Positions 37,421-47,120 of a stretch of DNA of 64,000 nucleotides are shown one piece after another. The notes beneath the pieces were generated by a model, which did no database searches, was not told the DNA's origin, and saw only the letters and a program-made list of their open reading frames with translations. Both the position numbers and the translations under genes were made by a program. Source of the stretch: Clostridium sp. (GTDB taxonomy: Bacteria; Bacillota; Clostridia; Clostridiales; Clostridiaceae); assembly GCA_031292145.1 (NCBI GenBank), contig JARLHR010000170.1, forward strand, positions 38,241 to 102,240, given 5' to 3'. Each line of letters begins with the position of its first letter. Position 1 is the first letter of the stretch.

Positions 37421-38620
37421 TTATTCTAATGGTGTAAAATTACCTTTTGCTTCTCCATCTTTAAGAATAATCTTTAGTTCTTTACTCTCATTTAATTGTT
37501 CTTTTGATGTTATTAGATTTTTTTCACCATCTTCTATTATAGCATATCCTTTTGATATAACATTAATTGGATTATGAGCAAAAAGCAGATTATTTAAACT
37601 TTGTATGTTATTTTTTTCTTTTTCTAGTTTTGCCTTAATTACAAATCTTAATCTTTCTTGTAATCTATCCAATTCTAAATATGAATTAGATATTTTAGCT
37701 ATTGGAGAATAAATATTTAAAAGTTTTTCTACACCTTCTATATCACTACGGCATTTGTTTAATTTATAGTCTATTTTTCTATCAGCCTTTATGGACATAT
37801 CATTAATTTTTTCTTTTATGTCACTACTTAATGGAACTGCTATTTCGGCGCCTTGAGATGGTGTTGCTGCTCTAACATCTGCTACAAAATCACAAATTGT
37901 AAAATCTATTTCGTGGCCTACAGCTGAAATTATAGGAATTTTTGAATGAAAAATGGCTTTAGCTAATTCTTCTTCATTAAAATTCCATAATTCTTCTATA
38001 GAACCGCCACCTCTTCCTACTATTATTATATCGACAGATTTCTTTTTATTAAAATAATTTATTCCGTCAATTATTTCTTTATATGCATTTACCCCTTGAA
38101 CTTTAGCAGGATATAATATTAAATCAACTAAATTACTTCTTCTAGTTGTGACATTTATAATATCTCTTATTGCTGCTCCTGTTGGTGACGTTACTATGCC
38201 TATTCTTTGAGGGTATTTGGGCAAAGACTTTTTATAATCTTCATCAAAGTATCCTTCTCTTGACATTTTTTCTTTAAGCTTTTCAAATTTAATAAACAAA
38301 TCTCCTAGACCTTCTTTGCATATTTCATCACAATAAAGCTGAAAGCTTCCAGTCGCTGGATATATAGATGCTCTACCTTTAATTATAACCTCCATACCTT
38401 CTTCTAAAGCAAAATCTATTAAAATGGCATTACTTTTAAACATAACACAGTTTATTCTCCCGTTGTTATCCTTAAGCGTAAAATAAATATGACCACTACT
38501 ATGATATTTTAAATTAGAAATCTCTCCTTTTACAGAGAGATTGCTTAAAATAAAATCATTGTCTAGCATTCTTTTAATGTAATTTGTAACCTCAGAAACA
38601 GTCAAAGTCTTAATTTTCAT
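37421..38620 (-). CDS. xseA: Exodeoxyribonuclease VII large subunit
   Basis: 399 residues. N-terminal OB fold (about 1-100: [21 protein letters not shown]), catalytic part with [30 protein letters not shown], and [21 protein letters not shown], then a coiled-coil C-terminus. It degrades single-stranded DNA with XseB. The start overlaps the folD stop by 11 bp. Confidence 0.97.
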   Translation of the reverse strand: MKIKTLTVSEVTNYIKRMLDNDFILSNLSVKGEISNLKYHSSGHIYFTLKDNNGRINCVMFKSNAILIDFALEEGMEVIIKGRASIYPATGSFQLYCDEICKEGLGDLFIKFEKLKEKMSREGYFDEDYKKSLPKYPQRIGIVTSPTGAAIRDIINVTTRRSNLVDLILYPAKVQGVNAYKEIIDGINYFNKKKSVDIIIVGRGGGSIEELWNFNEEELAKAIFHSKIPIISAVGHEIDFTICDFVADVRAATPSQGAEIAVPLSSDIKEKINDMSIKADRKIDYKLNKCRSDIEGVEKLLNIYSPIAKISNSYLELDRLQERLRFVIKAKLEKEKNNIQSLNNLLFAHNPINVISKGYAIIEDGEKNLITSKEQLNESKELKIILKDGEAKGNFTPLE

Positions 38621-39458
38621 TTTCTTTTAACGCCTCACATGCATTTTTTATTAAAAGAGTTGTTGTTAGAGCACCTACTCCACCAGGAACCGGAGTTAGA
38701 TATTTGCATTTATCTATTACCTTATCAAAATCTACATCTCCTGTTATTTTTCCTTCAAAAGAAGATGTTCCTACATCAATTATTATAGAATCTTTATTTA
38801 CATAGCTCTCATCAATAAATTTGGGTCTTCCAATAGCAACTACTAAAATATCTGCGCCTTTACAAACATCCTTCAAATTTTTAGTTTTTGAATGACATAT
38901 TGTAACTGTAGCATTTTCATTTAATAAAAGCTGTGCTACTGGTTTTCCAACTATATTACTTCTTCCAAGGACTACTACGTTTTTTCCAGCAATATCTATA
39001 TTTAAACTTTTAATTAAATTAATTACAGAATTAGGCGTACAAGGTAAAAACTTTGGTTCTCCCATATATAATTTTCCTTGACTTTCAAATGTTAAACAAT
39101 CAATATCCTTGTCAGGAGATATTTCTTTGATTATTTTCTTTTCATCAAAGTTAACCGGCAGTGGTAATTGTAATATAATACCTTGAACATCATCATCTTC
39201 ATTTAATTTATGTATTTCATTTATTACATTTGAATCACTACAAGTATCAGGCAATGTTACTTTTAAAAATTCTACACCTAGGGATTTAGCAACCTTTTCT
39301 TGACTTGTCATGTAATAAATAGATCCGCCATCATTTCCAACCAATATTGATGCAATTTTTGGTATTTTAAGATTTTCTTCTTTTCTAAAATTAACAAAAT
39401 CTTTAATTTCTTCTTTTACTTTTAATGCAACTTCCTTACCATTAATTATTTGTCCCAT
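38610..39458 (-). CDS. folD: Methylenetetrahydrofolate dehydrogenase/cyclohydrolase FolD
   Basis: 282 residues. Signature segments are [20 protein letters not shown] with the catalytic Tyr and Lys region, [13 protein letters not shown], and [15 protein letters not shown] with the NADP site, ending in [15 protein letters not shown]. It interconverts methylene- and formyl-tetrahydrofolate for purine, Met-tRNA and acetyl-CoA-path one-carbon supply. The second residue onward fits the family; the operon continues into xseA. Confidence 0.97.
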   Translation of the reverse strand: MGQIINGKEVALKVKEEIKDFVNFRKEENLKIPKIASILVGNDGGSIYYMTSQEKVAKSLGVEFLKVTLPDTCSDSNVINEIHKLNEDDDVQGIILQLPLPVNFDEKKIIKEISPDKDIDCLTFESQGKLYMGEPKFLPCTPNSVINLIKSLNIDIAGKNVVVLGRSNIVGKPVAQLLLNENATVTICHSKTKNLKDVCKGADILVVAIGRPKFIDESYVNKDSIIIDVGTSSFEGKITGDVDFDKVIDKCKYLTPVPGGVGALTTTLLIKNACEALKENEN

Positions 39459-39491
39459 TGTAACACCTACCTATCTTTATATTAGTTATGA

Positions 39492-39620
39492 AGTGACAAG
39501 TTATAAGTTACAAGTTATGGATGAAAGCCAGAGGCTTTCTTTTAAATATATATTTTTTATCAAAAATACCTAATAGGATTTTCTCCTCAACTTGTCACTT
39601 GCCACTTATAACTTGTCACT
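39492..39620. repeat. Miniature inverted-repeat unit between nusB and folD
   Basis: The ends AGTGACAAGTTATAAGT (39492-39508) and ACTTATAACTTGTCACT (39604-39620) are perfect 17-bp inverse repeats enclosing about 95 bp; a second ACTTGTCACTT lies just inside the right end. The unit contains no gene and could be a small transposon relic. It interrupts an otherwise tightly packed operon. Confidence 0.65.
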
Positions 39621-39634
39621 CTTATAAGTTTTCT

Positions 39635-40030
39635 CTATTTAATTTTATCTAGCACTCCATTTATAAAAGAGACACTTTTTTCATCTGAATATCTTCTTGT
39701 TATTTCTAATGCTTCATTAATTGCAACGCTTCTCGGAACTGTCTCATCATATAGTAGTTCATAAGTAGCAAGTCTTAATATACTTAAATTAACTTTAGAT
39801 ATTCTATCTATTTTCCAATTATGTAAATTGACTTCTATTACCTTATCAATTTCTTCTTTATTGCTTTCAACTCCAGCTAAAGCTTGTTTTATATAAGCTA
39901 AATCAACTTCTTTTATATCTTCTTCGTAATTTTCTATGAATGCCTCCATTGCTTCTTCAATTGTGTCTTTACTTAAAGTTATACCAAATAATAACTCTAG
40001 GGCTTTGTCTCTTGATAATTTTCTATTCAT
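39635..40030 (-). CDS. nusB: Transcription antitermination factor NusB
   Basis: 131 residues, all-helical. The end [26 protein letters not shown] and the middle [14 protein letters not shown] are NusB hallmarks. NusB with NusE binds boxA RNA in ribosomal transcripts. Head of the nusB-folD-xseA-xseB-ispA-dxs-tlyA-nadK-argR-recN cluster. Confidence 0.96.
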   Translation of the reverse strand: MNRKLSRDKALELLFGITLSKDTIEEAMEAFIENYEEDIKEVDLAYIKQALAGVESNKEEIDKVIEVNLHNWKIDRISKVNLSILRLATYELLYDETVPRSVAINEALEITRRYSDEKSVSFINGVLDKIK

Positions 40031-40058
40031 ATATTTTTTAATTCCTCCTAAATATATA

Positions 40059-40116
40059 ATGCATATTCAAAAAAATAATAAATCAGCATGCTAGTCTATT
40101 TTCTTTCATATGCCTA
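40059..40116. repeat. Short palindromic repeat, copy E
   Basis: GCATATTCAAAAAAATAATA on the left pairs with CTATTTTCTTTCATATGCCT on the right around AGCATGCTAG. It is one of the full-length copies. It lies 30 bp upstream of the nusB start. Confidence 0.7.
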
Positions 40117-40210
40117 AATCAAAATGTACGTTTATAATTATACACATTTTTAATTTCTTTTAAACCTTTAGCATACGAACAATTCTGCTTTATTTTGTCC
40201 GCATAGAAAC

Positions 40211-40233
40211 ACCCTCTGAAAGCTTCAGAGGGT
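40211..40233 (-). terminator. Hairpin after the Asp23-family gene
   Basis: ACCCTCTGAA and TTCAGAGGGT form a perfect 10-bp GC-rich stem with a three-base loop; only a short T-run follows on the minus strand. It probably ends the spoIIIA/asp23 transcript. Confidence 0.7.
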
Positions 40234-40243
40234 GAAAATCAAA

Positions 40244-40624
40244 CTAATTAGATTCACTTTCTTCCTTTTTTGGCAAGTAAATATTTTGAACATAAACGTT
40301 AACTGCCTCTACATTTAATCCTGTCATAGCTTCAACAGTCTTTTTTACATTATCCTGTACTTGAGATGCAACGTCCATTATTTTTCTGCCATACTCAACT
40401 GATACATTCATATCTATAATTGCCTTATCTTCTTCCAATGTTACTTTGCTAGCTTTTGTGGTGTTCTTTTTACCTTTAAATATATTTGTCAAGTTGTTTG
40501 TAACACCTACTTGACCATCCAATATTCCTTCAATTTCTTGAGCAGCAATTCCAGCTATAACACTTACTACTTCATCAGAAATTTTAACTACTCCAGTATT
40601 TTCTTCTTGAATTAAATCTTCCAT
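40244..40624 (-). CDS. Asp23/Gls24 family envelope stress protein (YqhY-like)
   Basis: 126 residues. The family core is clear: GVVKISDEVVSVIAGIAAQE, then DMNVSVEYGRKIMDVASQVQ and VEAVNVYVQNIYL near the end. YqhY-type members affect acetyl-CoA carboxylase activity and envelope stress in Bacillus. It follows spoIIIAH by 100 bp, the place of yqhY relatives in Firmicutes. Confidence 0.92.
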   Translation of the reverse strand: MEDLIQEENTGVVKISDEVVSVIAGIAAQEIEGILDGQVGVTNNLTNIFKGKKNTTKASKVTLEEDKAIIDMNVSVEYGRKIMDVASQVQDNVKKTVEAMTGLNVEAVNVYVQNIYLPKKEESESN

Positions 40625-40724
40625 GTTACTTAACCTCCTAGGTTTTGTAATAACAAAACATGATAATCTTTTGTTTATTATATCAAATATAATTTAACAT
40701 TACAATTATATTCTGGTTTTTCTG

Positions 40725-41240
40725 CTATTTTTGAACTTGTATTATTACATCTTTTATTTTTGATATATCTTGGACTATTTCTTGTATTGCTACAGTTTCG
40801 CTTTCTTGAAGCTCATTTGGTGATTTTACTATTACTGTCGCTTTATTATTATCTAACATACATAATGCATCTTCATAACCTTTATTTTTAATACTGAGTT
40901 CTATTCTTCCTTCACTATCCTTTGCCATTGTTTTTTGTGTCAATTCTTTAGTTGCTGTAGCTTTATCCTCTTTTGATGTATTATAATCTGAAATTATTTG
41001 ATTTAAGCCTTGAATTGTTTTTGAATCATTCGTTTCCCTGTCACTACGTGCATTAAAAAAATAGTTTTCTTGATTTAAAGCTTGTGCATCTTGCTCAGTG
41101 TTAGCCTTGTCTGTGGATAAAACTTGACTTAAATCTGTCGGATCGTTTAATCCTCCCTTATTAAGTTTTGCAGCTAGCATTCCTACACATAATATTAATG
41201 CTAATAATGTAAAGATAATCCCACATTGTTTCTTTGTCAT
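40725..41240 (-). CDS. spoIIIAH: Stage III sporulation protein AH
   Basis: 171 residues. One N-terminal membrane helix (about 8-24), an extracytoplasmic linker, and a C-terminal ring-forming domain. SpoIIIAH sits in the mother-cell membrane and binds forespore SpoIIQ to make the feeding channel. Last gene of the spoIIIA operon. Confidence 0.93.
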   Translation of the reverse strand: MTKKQCGIIFTLLALILCVGMLAAKLNKGGLNDPTDLSQVLSTDKANTEQDAQALNQENYFFNARSDRETNDSKTIQGLNQIISDYNTSKEDKATATKELTQKTMAKDSEGRIELSIKNKGYEDALCMLDNNKATVIVKSPNELQESETVAIQEIVQDISKIKDVIIQVQK

Positions 41241-41278
41241 AATATTTTCCTCCCATCCTTTTTCTTTTAAATTATATG

Positions 41279-41878
41279 CTACTTCTTCATGCTATATACA
41301 TTAACCTTATCTAAACTTAAGTTATATAGTTTAGAAATGGCTTGCTGTATTTCATACTTTACTTTGCTATTTTCAGCTCCTTCTGCAAGTATCATTACGC
41401 CGATAATTTTGGGCTTATAAGTTGTTAGTATAAACGGCTCATTATTCCCATCATTTGTTGTCATTACAACCTTTGACGAATCTGTATCTTGCTTGTTTAT
41501 TCGATTTCCTCCTTGATTATCAGTTTCTTCAGTAGTTGTTTTTTGCCCATCTTTATCATATGCTGGTACTTTTTCTTCCCCACTTTCAAAGGTCATCATT
41601 ACTTCAACATCACCAACTCCATTCATTTTCTTTAATATATTTTTTAAGTCATTTTTTTGATTTTCTTCATAATTATTTTCATCTGTTTGATTAACTATTT
41701 TGGTTGTGTCTGTATTATTTTTTGTAGTTGTAGCAGCTGATAATTTATTATTGCCAGGCGAAAATACATCCATCGCAATTAAAATAAATGCTAATACAAT
41801 ACATACAGCTATGAGATTCTTAATTTTTTTTTGCCCTAGTACCTTATTAATATCCTTTTTAAATTGATCTTTATCCAT
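41279..41878 (-). CDS. spoIIIAG: Stage III sporulation protein AG
   Basis: 199 residues with one membrane helix (about 20-38), a Thr/Asn-rich linker and a ring-building motif region including LKKMNGVGDVEVMMTFESGEE and the final GVMILAEGAENSKVK. SpoIIIAG forms the large ring of the sporulation channel. Fits between AF and AH. Confidence 0.94.
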   Translation of the reverse strand: MDKDQFKKDINKVLGQKKIKNLIAVCIVLAFILIAMDVFSPGNNKLSAATTTKNNTDTTKIVNQTDENNYEENQKNDLKNILKKMNGVGDVEVMMTFESGEEKVPAYDKDGQKTTTEETDNQGGNRINKQDTDSSKVVMTTNDGNNEPFILTTYKPKIIGVMILAEGAENSKVKYEIQQAISKLYNLSLDKVNVYSMKK

Positions 41879-41889
41879 ACATATACCTC

Positions 41890-42489
41890 CTATTCTTCTA
41901 ATTGATAAACTTCTATTTTCTCCTTTGATACGTCTACTTCACTGGACAGATAATTAATTATTTCTGAATAATCCATATTTTCTTCTTTTGTATTATTTGT
42001 TCCACTGCCAACTACTATTTTTTTTATCTTTTTGATTTTATTATCACTTACACCTATCCTTAGTTTTTTTATATTTAAAGTTAAATTGTTGAAATCTACA
42101 TCACAGTCAAGTTGACTTTTAAAAGTCATATCTTTAAATTTGTTTTCAAGTAAACTTTCGCAATTTTTATTAAAGTTATTTATAAATATTTGTTTCTTAT
42201 TGTCTTGCTTATCATTACTATTTAAAGTGCTTACACTATCAAACTTCGATTTACTTTCATCTTTTGAAAATATATCTTCATAGCTTTTTATATTATCAGC
42301 AATACCTTTTTGACCATTTGAGATAAATTGAATTATAGGGTTTAAAATTACTGATATTAATATTAGCCCTAAAGCAAATTTAATATATTTTTTCATTTTA
42401 TTATTAGGTGTCATTATCTCCACAGCACTTATAAAAATAAGTACTGTTACAAGAGTTATTACAATGTTTTTTAAAGTTTCTATAAACAT
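41890..42489 (-). CDS. spoIIIAF: Stage III sporulation protein AF
   Basis: 199 residues. Two N-terminal helices (about 5-25 and 35-52, separated by TPNNKMKKYIKFALG) and a C-terminal ring-like domain, the SpoIIIAF layout. It is 11 bp from spoIIIAG and 9 bp after spoIIIAE. Confidence 0.92.
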   Translation of the reverse strand: MFIETLKNIVITLVTVLIFISAVEIMTPNNKMKKYIKFALGLILISVILNPIIQFISNGQKGIADNIKSYEDIFSKDESKSKFDSVSTLNSNDKQDNKKQIFINNFNKNCESLLENKFKDMTFKSQLDCDVDFNNLTLNIKKLRIGVSDNKIKKIKKIVVGSGTNNTKEENMDYSEIINYLSSEVDVSKEKIEVYQLEE

Positions 42490-42498
42490 AATATATTC

Positions 42499-43773
42499 CT
42501 ATCCTCCGACAATAAACCTTCCTGAAGATGCCATGATACCAATTAATATAAAAAACATTAATGTCACAGTTAAAACACAAGATATTATTAGTACCATAGA
42601 ATTTCCTGCTGCGTCTATGGATTTTGTTATCCTAGAGTCACTAATTGGCTCTACTAAAGCTGCTGATAATTTATATATTAATGTAATCAGTACAAGTTTA
42701 ATAAGTGGATATAAAAGAATTAAAATTATTACAATTAACCCAATGGAACTTATTGCATTTTTTATTATGAGAGAATATCCTGCAACAGAAGTAATTGCAT
42801 CTGAAAAAGCTTTTCCCACTATAGGAATAAAATTATCTACTGCAAATTTTGCTGTCTTAAGCGTTACTGCATCAATAGTAGTTGATGTAATTCCACGAAT
42901 TGTTAATAGACCTATAAACGCTGTAACTATTATTCCTTGAAACCAAATAACAATTTGTCTAAACAGCTTACATAAATTTGTTATTTTATATTCTGTGGAA
43001 ATATTATTTGCAAATTCTAAAACAAAGCCCATTAATATCATTGGAATTATTACACTTGAATACACTTTTGGTATAAATACAACTGCCCCCAGTACTATTG
43101 GATCTAAAGTTGTCGCTGCTGTTATTCCTCCTGAAAGGGAAATCATTGTTATAAGTATTGGTAAAAGTGCACTCATAAAATTTGAAATATTATTTATTAC
43201 ATCCTTTGCAACAGATATTGAAATAATAAAGCTCTTAGATAAAACCATTATTATCAGGACATAACAAGCATAAAAAGCAACTTGAGATATACTTTCATCT
43301 GAAAATGCATCTTGAAGATTTTTTAAAAGTGAACATATTATAGCTATTGTAACTATTGATACTACAAGTTTTAAAACACTTCTAACTTCCTTAAAAAACA
43401 AACTTAAAACTGCATTAAATATAGTATCAAAAGATATATTTCCTTTTCCTTCTTTAATATATGTTTTTATATATTCTGCTGGGTCTAAATTATCCATAAG
43501 TTCTACGTCAGTTTTCATTTTGCTTATATAATCGTATAAAACGTTGATCTGCTCTTTAGCACTCCCATCTAGTTCATCAATATTAGTTTTTTTCTCTAAA
43601 TCTTGTTTATTTTTATCATTAAAATTTATATTGTTGCTCGTATTTTCATTACTTTCCACAGCTGCATAAACCATATTTATTTTCTGAACCGTATAGTTAG
43701 GAATTATACTTGTAGCCATACTAATTGTTAATATAGCTATTAATATTAATGTAACTCTTTTTATCCTCTTCAT
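42499..43773 (-). CDS. spoIIIAE: Stage III sporulation protein AE
   Basis: 424 residues from the ATG at 43773, with AGGTG six bases upstream; the in-frame GTG at 43782 overlaps that ribosome site. A signal-like helix is followed by a polar region and about eight membrane segments. SpoIIIAE is the export-gate-like membrane part of the channel complex. Confidence 0.95.
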   Translation of the reverse strand: MKRIKRVTLILIAILTISMATSIIPNYTVQKINMVYAAVESNENTSNNINFNDKNKQDLEKKTNIDELDGSAKEQINVLYDYISKMKTDVELMDNLDPAEYIKTYIKEGKGNISFDTIFNAVLSLFFKEVRSVLKLVVSIVTIAIICSLLKNLQDAFSDESISQVAFYACYVLIIMVLSKSFIISISVAKDVINNISNFMSALLPILITMISLSGGITAATTLDPIVLGAVVFIPKVYSSVIIPMILMGFVLEFANNISTEYKITNLCKLFRQIVIWFQGIIVTAFIGLLTIRGITSTTIDAVTLKTAKFAVDNFIPIVGKAFSDAITSVAGYSLIIKNAISSIGLIVIILILLYPLIKLVLITLIYKLSAALVEPISDSRITKSIDAAGNSMVLIISCVLTVTLMFFILIGIMASSGRFIVGG

Positions 43774-43782
43774 AATAAACAC

Positions 43783-44166
43783 CTACATTATCTGCAATAT
43801 AGAATTTAAAACTGCCATAAGTATTGGTATAGCAAGTACTAAAATCATTATTTTTCCTGAAATATCTATTTGAGTAGCAAGACTATCTGCATTCGCATCT
43901 TTACATAATGCACTAGAAAATGATGCTATATATGCTATTGCTAAAATCTTCAATACAATTCCTATATACACCATATCAATATTTGCTTTATCAGCAATTT
44001 GTTTTAGAAAATCTATTATCTCCCTAAGTGGCTCTATCATAATTAGAAGAATTAATGCACCTGCTGTTAAAACAAGAAATGTATTTAATTCGCTTTTAGT
44101 TTGTTTGAACAATAGCATTATAAATAATGTTATAAATGCTATTGATACAATTTTTACTATTAACAT
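43783..44166 (-). CDS. spoIIIAD: Stage III sporulation protein AD
   Basis: 127 residues with four membrane helices; the conserved VYIGIVLKILAIAYIASFSS and LCKDAN segments fit SpoIIIAD. The stop codon is followed within a few bases by the spoIIIAE ribosome site. Confidence 0.94.
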   Translation of the reverse strand: MLIVKIVSIAFITLFIMLLFKQTKSELNTFLVLTAGALILLIMIEPLREIIDFLKQIADKANIDMVYIGIVLKILAIAYIASFSSALCKDANADSLATQIDISGKIMILVLAIPILMAVLNSILQIM

Positions 44167-44177
44167 AATTTCTACAC

Positions 44178-44375
44178 CTACATTACAAACATCGTCTTAA
44201 CAGTGCTAAATAAATCCCCTATAATAGAAATTATCATGAGAAGAATTATTACAACTCCAGCAATATTCGTTATAGCTGCTATTTCACCTTTTCCACTACT
44301 AGTCAATACCTTATCTAAAACCACTAAAAGTATCCCTGCTCCGCCAATCTTAAAAAGAATACTTATATCATGCAT
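44178..44375 (-). CDS. spoIIIAC: Stage III sporulation protein AC
   Basis: 65 residues, two membrane helices, with ILFKIGGAGILLVVLDKVLT typical of SpoIIIAC. Lies between AB and AD at 11-15 bp spacing. Confidence 0.95.
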   Translation of the reverse strand: MHDISILFKIGGAGILLVVLDKVLTSSGKGEIAAITNIAGVVIILLMIISIIGDLFSTVKTMFVM

Positions 44376-44390
44376 CTTTCTACCTCCATT

Positions 44391-44909
44391 CTAAATTATA
44401 AATATTACTATTATTGCCCCTAAACAAATTCCAAGGTACCTATAAAGCTTAATATTTTTCTTTGCATTTTCCTCAGCCTCTCTTAAATTCATTCTTATTC
44501 CTTCAATTGCCAAAAAAAATATTTTTTCCTGACCATATACTCCTGAAGACCCTAATGACCTAAAAAAATCTGCCATTGTTTTCTTATCATTAGCATGTAA
44601 ATAAAATTGATTTTCCAATAATATAAATTCTTCTAAGGCACCTTGATATACACTTTCTACATCTCCTTTATCTAACCTCTTAGCAATGGCTTCAATGAAA
44701 TTATCTATAGGCTGACTCACCTTGTTCAGAAGATTTGTTAAAGCCTCTGGCAAAGGAGTTGTCCCATACACAATATCATTTTCAAGAATTGTTAATGCTT
44801 TTAATATTTCTCTTAATTGTTCTTGTCTTTTTCTAAAAGTTTCTCCATATATAAAACCTATATATGTACTAATACAAAATATAACTATTGCAATTATTAT
44901 CTTAAACAG
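44391..44909 (-). CDS. spoIIIAB: Stage III sporulation protein AB (probable CTG start)
   Basis: 172 residues if translation starts at the CTG at 44909. An ATG/GTG/TTG start is not available until a GTG at 44771, which would remove the N-terminal membrane helix (KIIIAIVIFCISTYIGFIYG) that SpoIIIAB needs and leave only 126 residues; Bacillus SpoIIIAB has about 171. AAAGGTGG lies seven to eight bases before the CTG, and an in-frame TGA stands three codons earlier, so the start must be within CTG/TTT/AAG/ATA. The rest shows the usual SpoIIIAB helices and a final membrane helix (YLGICLGAIIVIFII). The start overlaps the spoIIIAA stop by 13 bp. Confidence 0.85.
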   Translation of the reverse strand: MFKIIIAIVIFCISTYIGFIYGETFRKRQEQLREILKALTILENDIVYGTTPLPEALTNLLNKVSQPIDNFIEAIAKRLDKGDVESVYQGALEEFILLENQFYLHANDKKTMADFFRSLGSSGVYGQEKIFFLAIEGIRMNLREAEENAKKNIKLYRYLGICLGAIIVIFII

Positions 44910-45817
44910 ATATTTTCACCACCTTTTAAGCTATATACATTTTCAATTGTTCCAATGCCATTTCTATTGCTCAATATTATTACTCTTTCTAAAATTTCAT
45001 TATCAATCAAATCACTAAAAACTTTCCTCTTATATAAATCTTCTATTGTAAATCCATGAATAGTTGTAACTATATTGACGCCAGAGTTAAAAGCCATCAA
45101 AAGTGCTTCGATATCCCCTTTAGTTCCAATTTCATCACAAATTAAAATTTCTGGTGAAAGACTTCTAATTGCCATAATTAGGCCTTCTCTTTTTAGACAA
45201 TTATCTAAAATATCTGTTCTTATCCCCAAATCATTTTGGGGAATTCCAAAATAGCAAGCACCTATTTCACTTCTTTCATCTATTACTACTACTTTTTTTC
45301 CATTAACACCTAGAGATGATATTCCATTTGATATATTTCTAGCTATATCTCTTAAAATAGTGGTTTTCCCACATTTCGGTGGAGAAATTATTATTGTGTT
45401 ATAGATTTTTCGCTCTGAAGCAATGTATTTTATTACTTTATCTGAGCATCCAATTATTTCTCTGCAAATTCTAATATTTAAAGACGAAATATTTCGTATA
45501 GTCTTTATTTCCCCTTTATCCATTACACATTCTCCAGCTATACCTATTCTATGCCCTCCCCTAATTGTAATAAATCCTTGACGTATATCCTCCTCATAAG
45601 CATACAATGAGTAATTGGAAATTCTTTGCATAATGCTTTTCATATCCTCTTTAGTAATTGAATAATTTATAATACTTTCACCAAACTTTGAATAAACCAA
45701 AATTGGCATTGATATCTTAATTCTAATTTCATATACTTGCTCTTTTAAAAGCCTTTCTCTAAGTAAATTTCCTATCCTAAGTGGAAATATTCCTATAACC
45801 TCTTCTCCACCAATCAA
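44897..45817 (-). CDS. spoIIIAA: Stage III sporulation protein AA (ATPase)
   Basis: 306 residues from a TTG start at 45817 preceded by GAGGAGG. Walker A is IISPPKCGKTTILRDIAR and Walker B PEILICDEIGTKGDIEAL. SpoIIIAA is a secretion-type ATPase that powers the mother-cell-to-forespore channel. First gene of the operon. Confidence 0.95.
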   Translation of the reverse strand: MIGGEEVIGIFPLRIGNLLRERLLKEQVYEIRIKISMPILVYSKFGESIINYSITKEDMKSIMQRISNYSLYAYEEDIRQGFITIRGGHRIGIAGECVMDKGEIKTIRNISSLNIRICREIIGCSDKVIKYIASERKIYNTIIISPPKCGKTTILRDIARNISNGISSLGVNGKKVVVIDERSEIGACYFGIPQNDLGIRTDILDNCLKREGLIMAIRSLSPEILICDEIGTKGDIEALLMAFNSGVNIVTTIHGFTIEDLYKRKVFSDLIDNEILERVIILSNRNGIGTIENVYSLKGGENICLR

Positions 45818-45894
45818 ATTTTTAACTGCCTCCTCTCGGGTTCTTTTATTAATTAATATGTAATGTTAATTCAAAATATTACAGAATAAAAAAA

Positions 45895-45928
45895 AGCACT
45901 ATCTTAAATTTAACTTTAAGATAGTGCT
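45895..45928 (-). terminator. Intrinsic terminator before the spoIIIA operon
   Basis: AGCACTATCTTAAA and TTTAAGATAGTGCT form a perfect 14-bp stem; nine Ts follow on the minus strand. It ends the zinc-ribbon gene transcript and isolates spoIIIA. Confidence 0.85.
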
Positions 45929-45938
45929 AATAACTTAA

Positions 45939-46304
45939 TTATCCCTTGATATTCTTTTTACAATATGGACACGGAATTTCTTCATTATTGCTTAGGGCAG
46001 ATTGCTCAATAAAAATAGGCTTATTACAATGAACACAATTAATTTCTGTATATTCATCTTCCATATCATTCAATTCATCTATAGATAACTCTTCAAACAA
46101 TTCATCTTGAATATTTGTTAAATCATCATCCATAAATTTAATGTTTTCTTCAATGGATTCTTGAGTTACAGTTAACTCTTCAATTTTTTGGTTCATAATT
46201 TCTAAAATAGAAAATACATTATCAAAACACTCTTTGTATTCATTACTTTCAATTTTAGCTATACTTTTTCTTAAGTTTTCAATCTCTTTTCTAAGCTCTT
46301 CCAT
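45939..46304 (-). CDS. Clostridial zinc-ribbon protein (CD1247-like)
   Basis: 121 residues. The first 80 are a heptad-rich coiled coil with many Glu; the C-terminus is a zinc ribbon with CVHC and CPYC pairs. A family of this shape (CD1247 N-terminal domain) is known in clostridia without an assigned function. It lies between efp and spoIIIAA with its own terminators on both sides. Confidence 0.75.
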   Translation of the reverse strand: MEELRKEIENLRKSIAKIESNEYKECFDNVFSILEIMNQKIEELTVTQESIEENIKFMDDDLTNIQDELFEELSIDELNDMEDEYTEINCVHCNKPIFIEQSALSNNEEIPCPYCKKNIKG

Positions 46305-46361
46305 ATCGTTTCACTTCCTTTTCTTTATTTATGAAAAAATGTTGCATTATGCATAAATAAA

Positions 46362-46386
46362 GTTGCTAAGCTTTATACTTAGCAAC
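46362..46386 (-). terminator. Intrinsic terminator after efp
   Basis: GTTGCTAAG and CTTAGCAAC form a 9-bp stem; TTTATTT follows on the minus strand. Confidence 0.7.
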
Positions 46387-46397
46387 CTATGTATGAA

Positions 46398-46955
46398 TTA
46401 AACTCTTTCCATATAATCTCCAGTTCTAGTATCTACTCTTATAACATCACCTTCATTAACGAACATAGGAACATTTACTACTGCACCTGTTTCAAGTGTT
46501 GCTGGTTTCATTGCATTAGTAGTAGTATTTCCTTTAACACCTGGTTCAGATTCTGTGATTAATAATTCAACAAAGTTTGGAGCTTCTACTGAGAAAGCAT
46601 CACCTTTAAAGAATTTGATTGTTGCAAACATATTTTCTTTTAAGAACTTTATTGCATCTTGAACCTTTTCGTAATTTAAAGGAATTTGTTCAAATGTTTC
46701 TTGATCCATGAAGTAATATAATTCCCCATCTGTATAAAGATATTGCAATTCTTTTCTTTCAATTACAACGTCTTGTAATTTTGTAGTTGGGTTAAATGTT
46801 GTATCTGTAACTCCACCTGAGATTACATTTCTAAGCTTAGTTCTTACGAACGCTGCTCCTTTTCCTGGTTTAACATGTAAAAATTCTACTACTGTAAATA
46901 CTTGTCCATCCAGTTCAAAAGTTGTTCCTTTTCTTATATCTCCTGCTGTTATCAT
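46398..46955 (-). CDS. efp: Translation elongation factor P
   Basis: 185 residues from the ATG at 46955, which has GGAGG eight bases upstream and gives the standard EF-P N-terminus ([17 protein letters not shown]); an in-frame extension to 47045 is not expected. The tip lysine is in [19 protein letters not shown], and the C-terminal domain ends [14 protein letters not shown] rescues ribosomes stalled on proline runs. It follows the pilus-like operon. Confidence 0.97.
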   Translation of the reverse strand: MITAGDIRKGTTFELDGQVFTVVEFLHVKPGKGAAFVRTKLRNVISGGVTDTTFNPTTKLQDVVIERKELQYLYTDGELYYFMDQETFEQIPLNYEKVQDAIKFLKENMFATIKFFKGDAFSVEAPNFVELLITESEPGVKGNTTTNAMKPATLETGAVVNVPMFVNEGDVIRVDTRTGDYMERV

Positions 46956-47120
46956 TAAAGATCCCTCCAAATTTATAATGTAATTACATTGTAACTCATC
47001 CTCAAACCTTAAGTTAATATACTTAATCGTTGACATAACAATCATATTTTATCAAAAGAAAATAGTAATTGCAATTATTTCTGATTACTTTCCTGTAATA
47101 TTTTATAATTTTAGTATATT

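Noticed and set aside
44391-44771. spoIIIAB starting at the GTG at 44771
   Set aside because: It would delete the N-terminal membrane helix, although the DNA upstream encodes it in frame.
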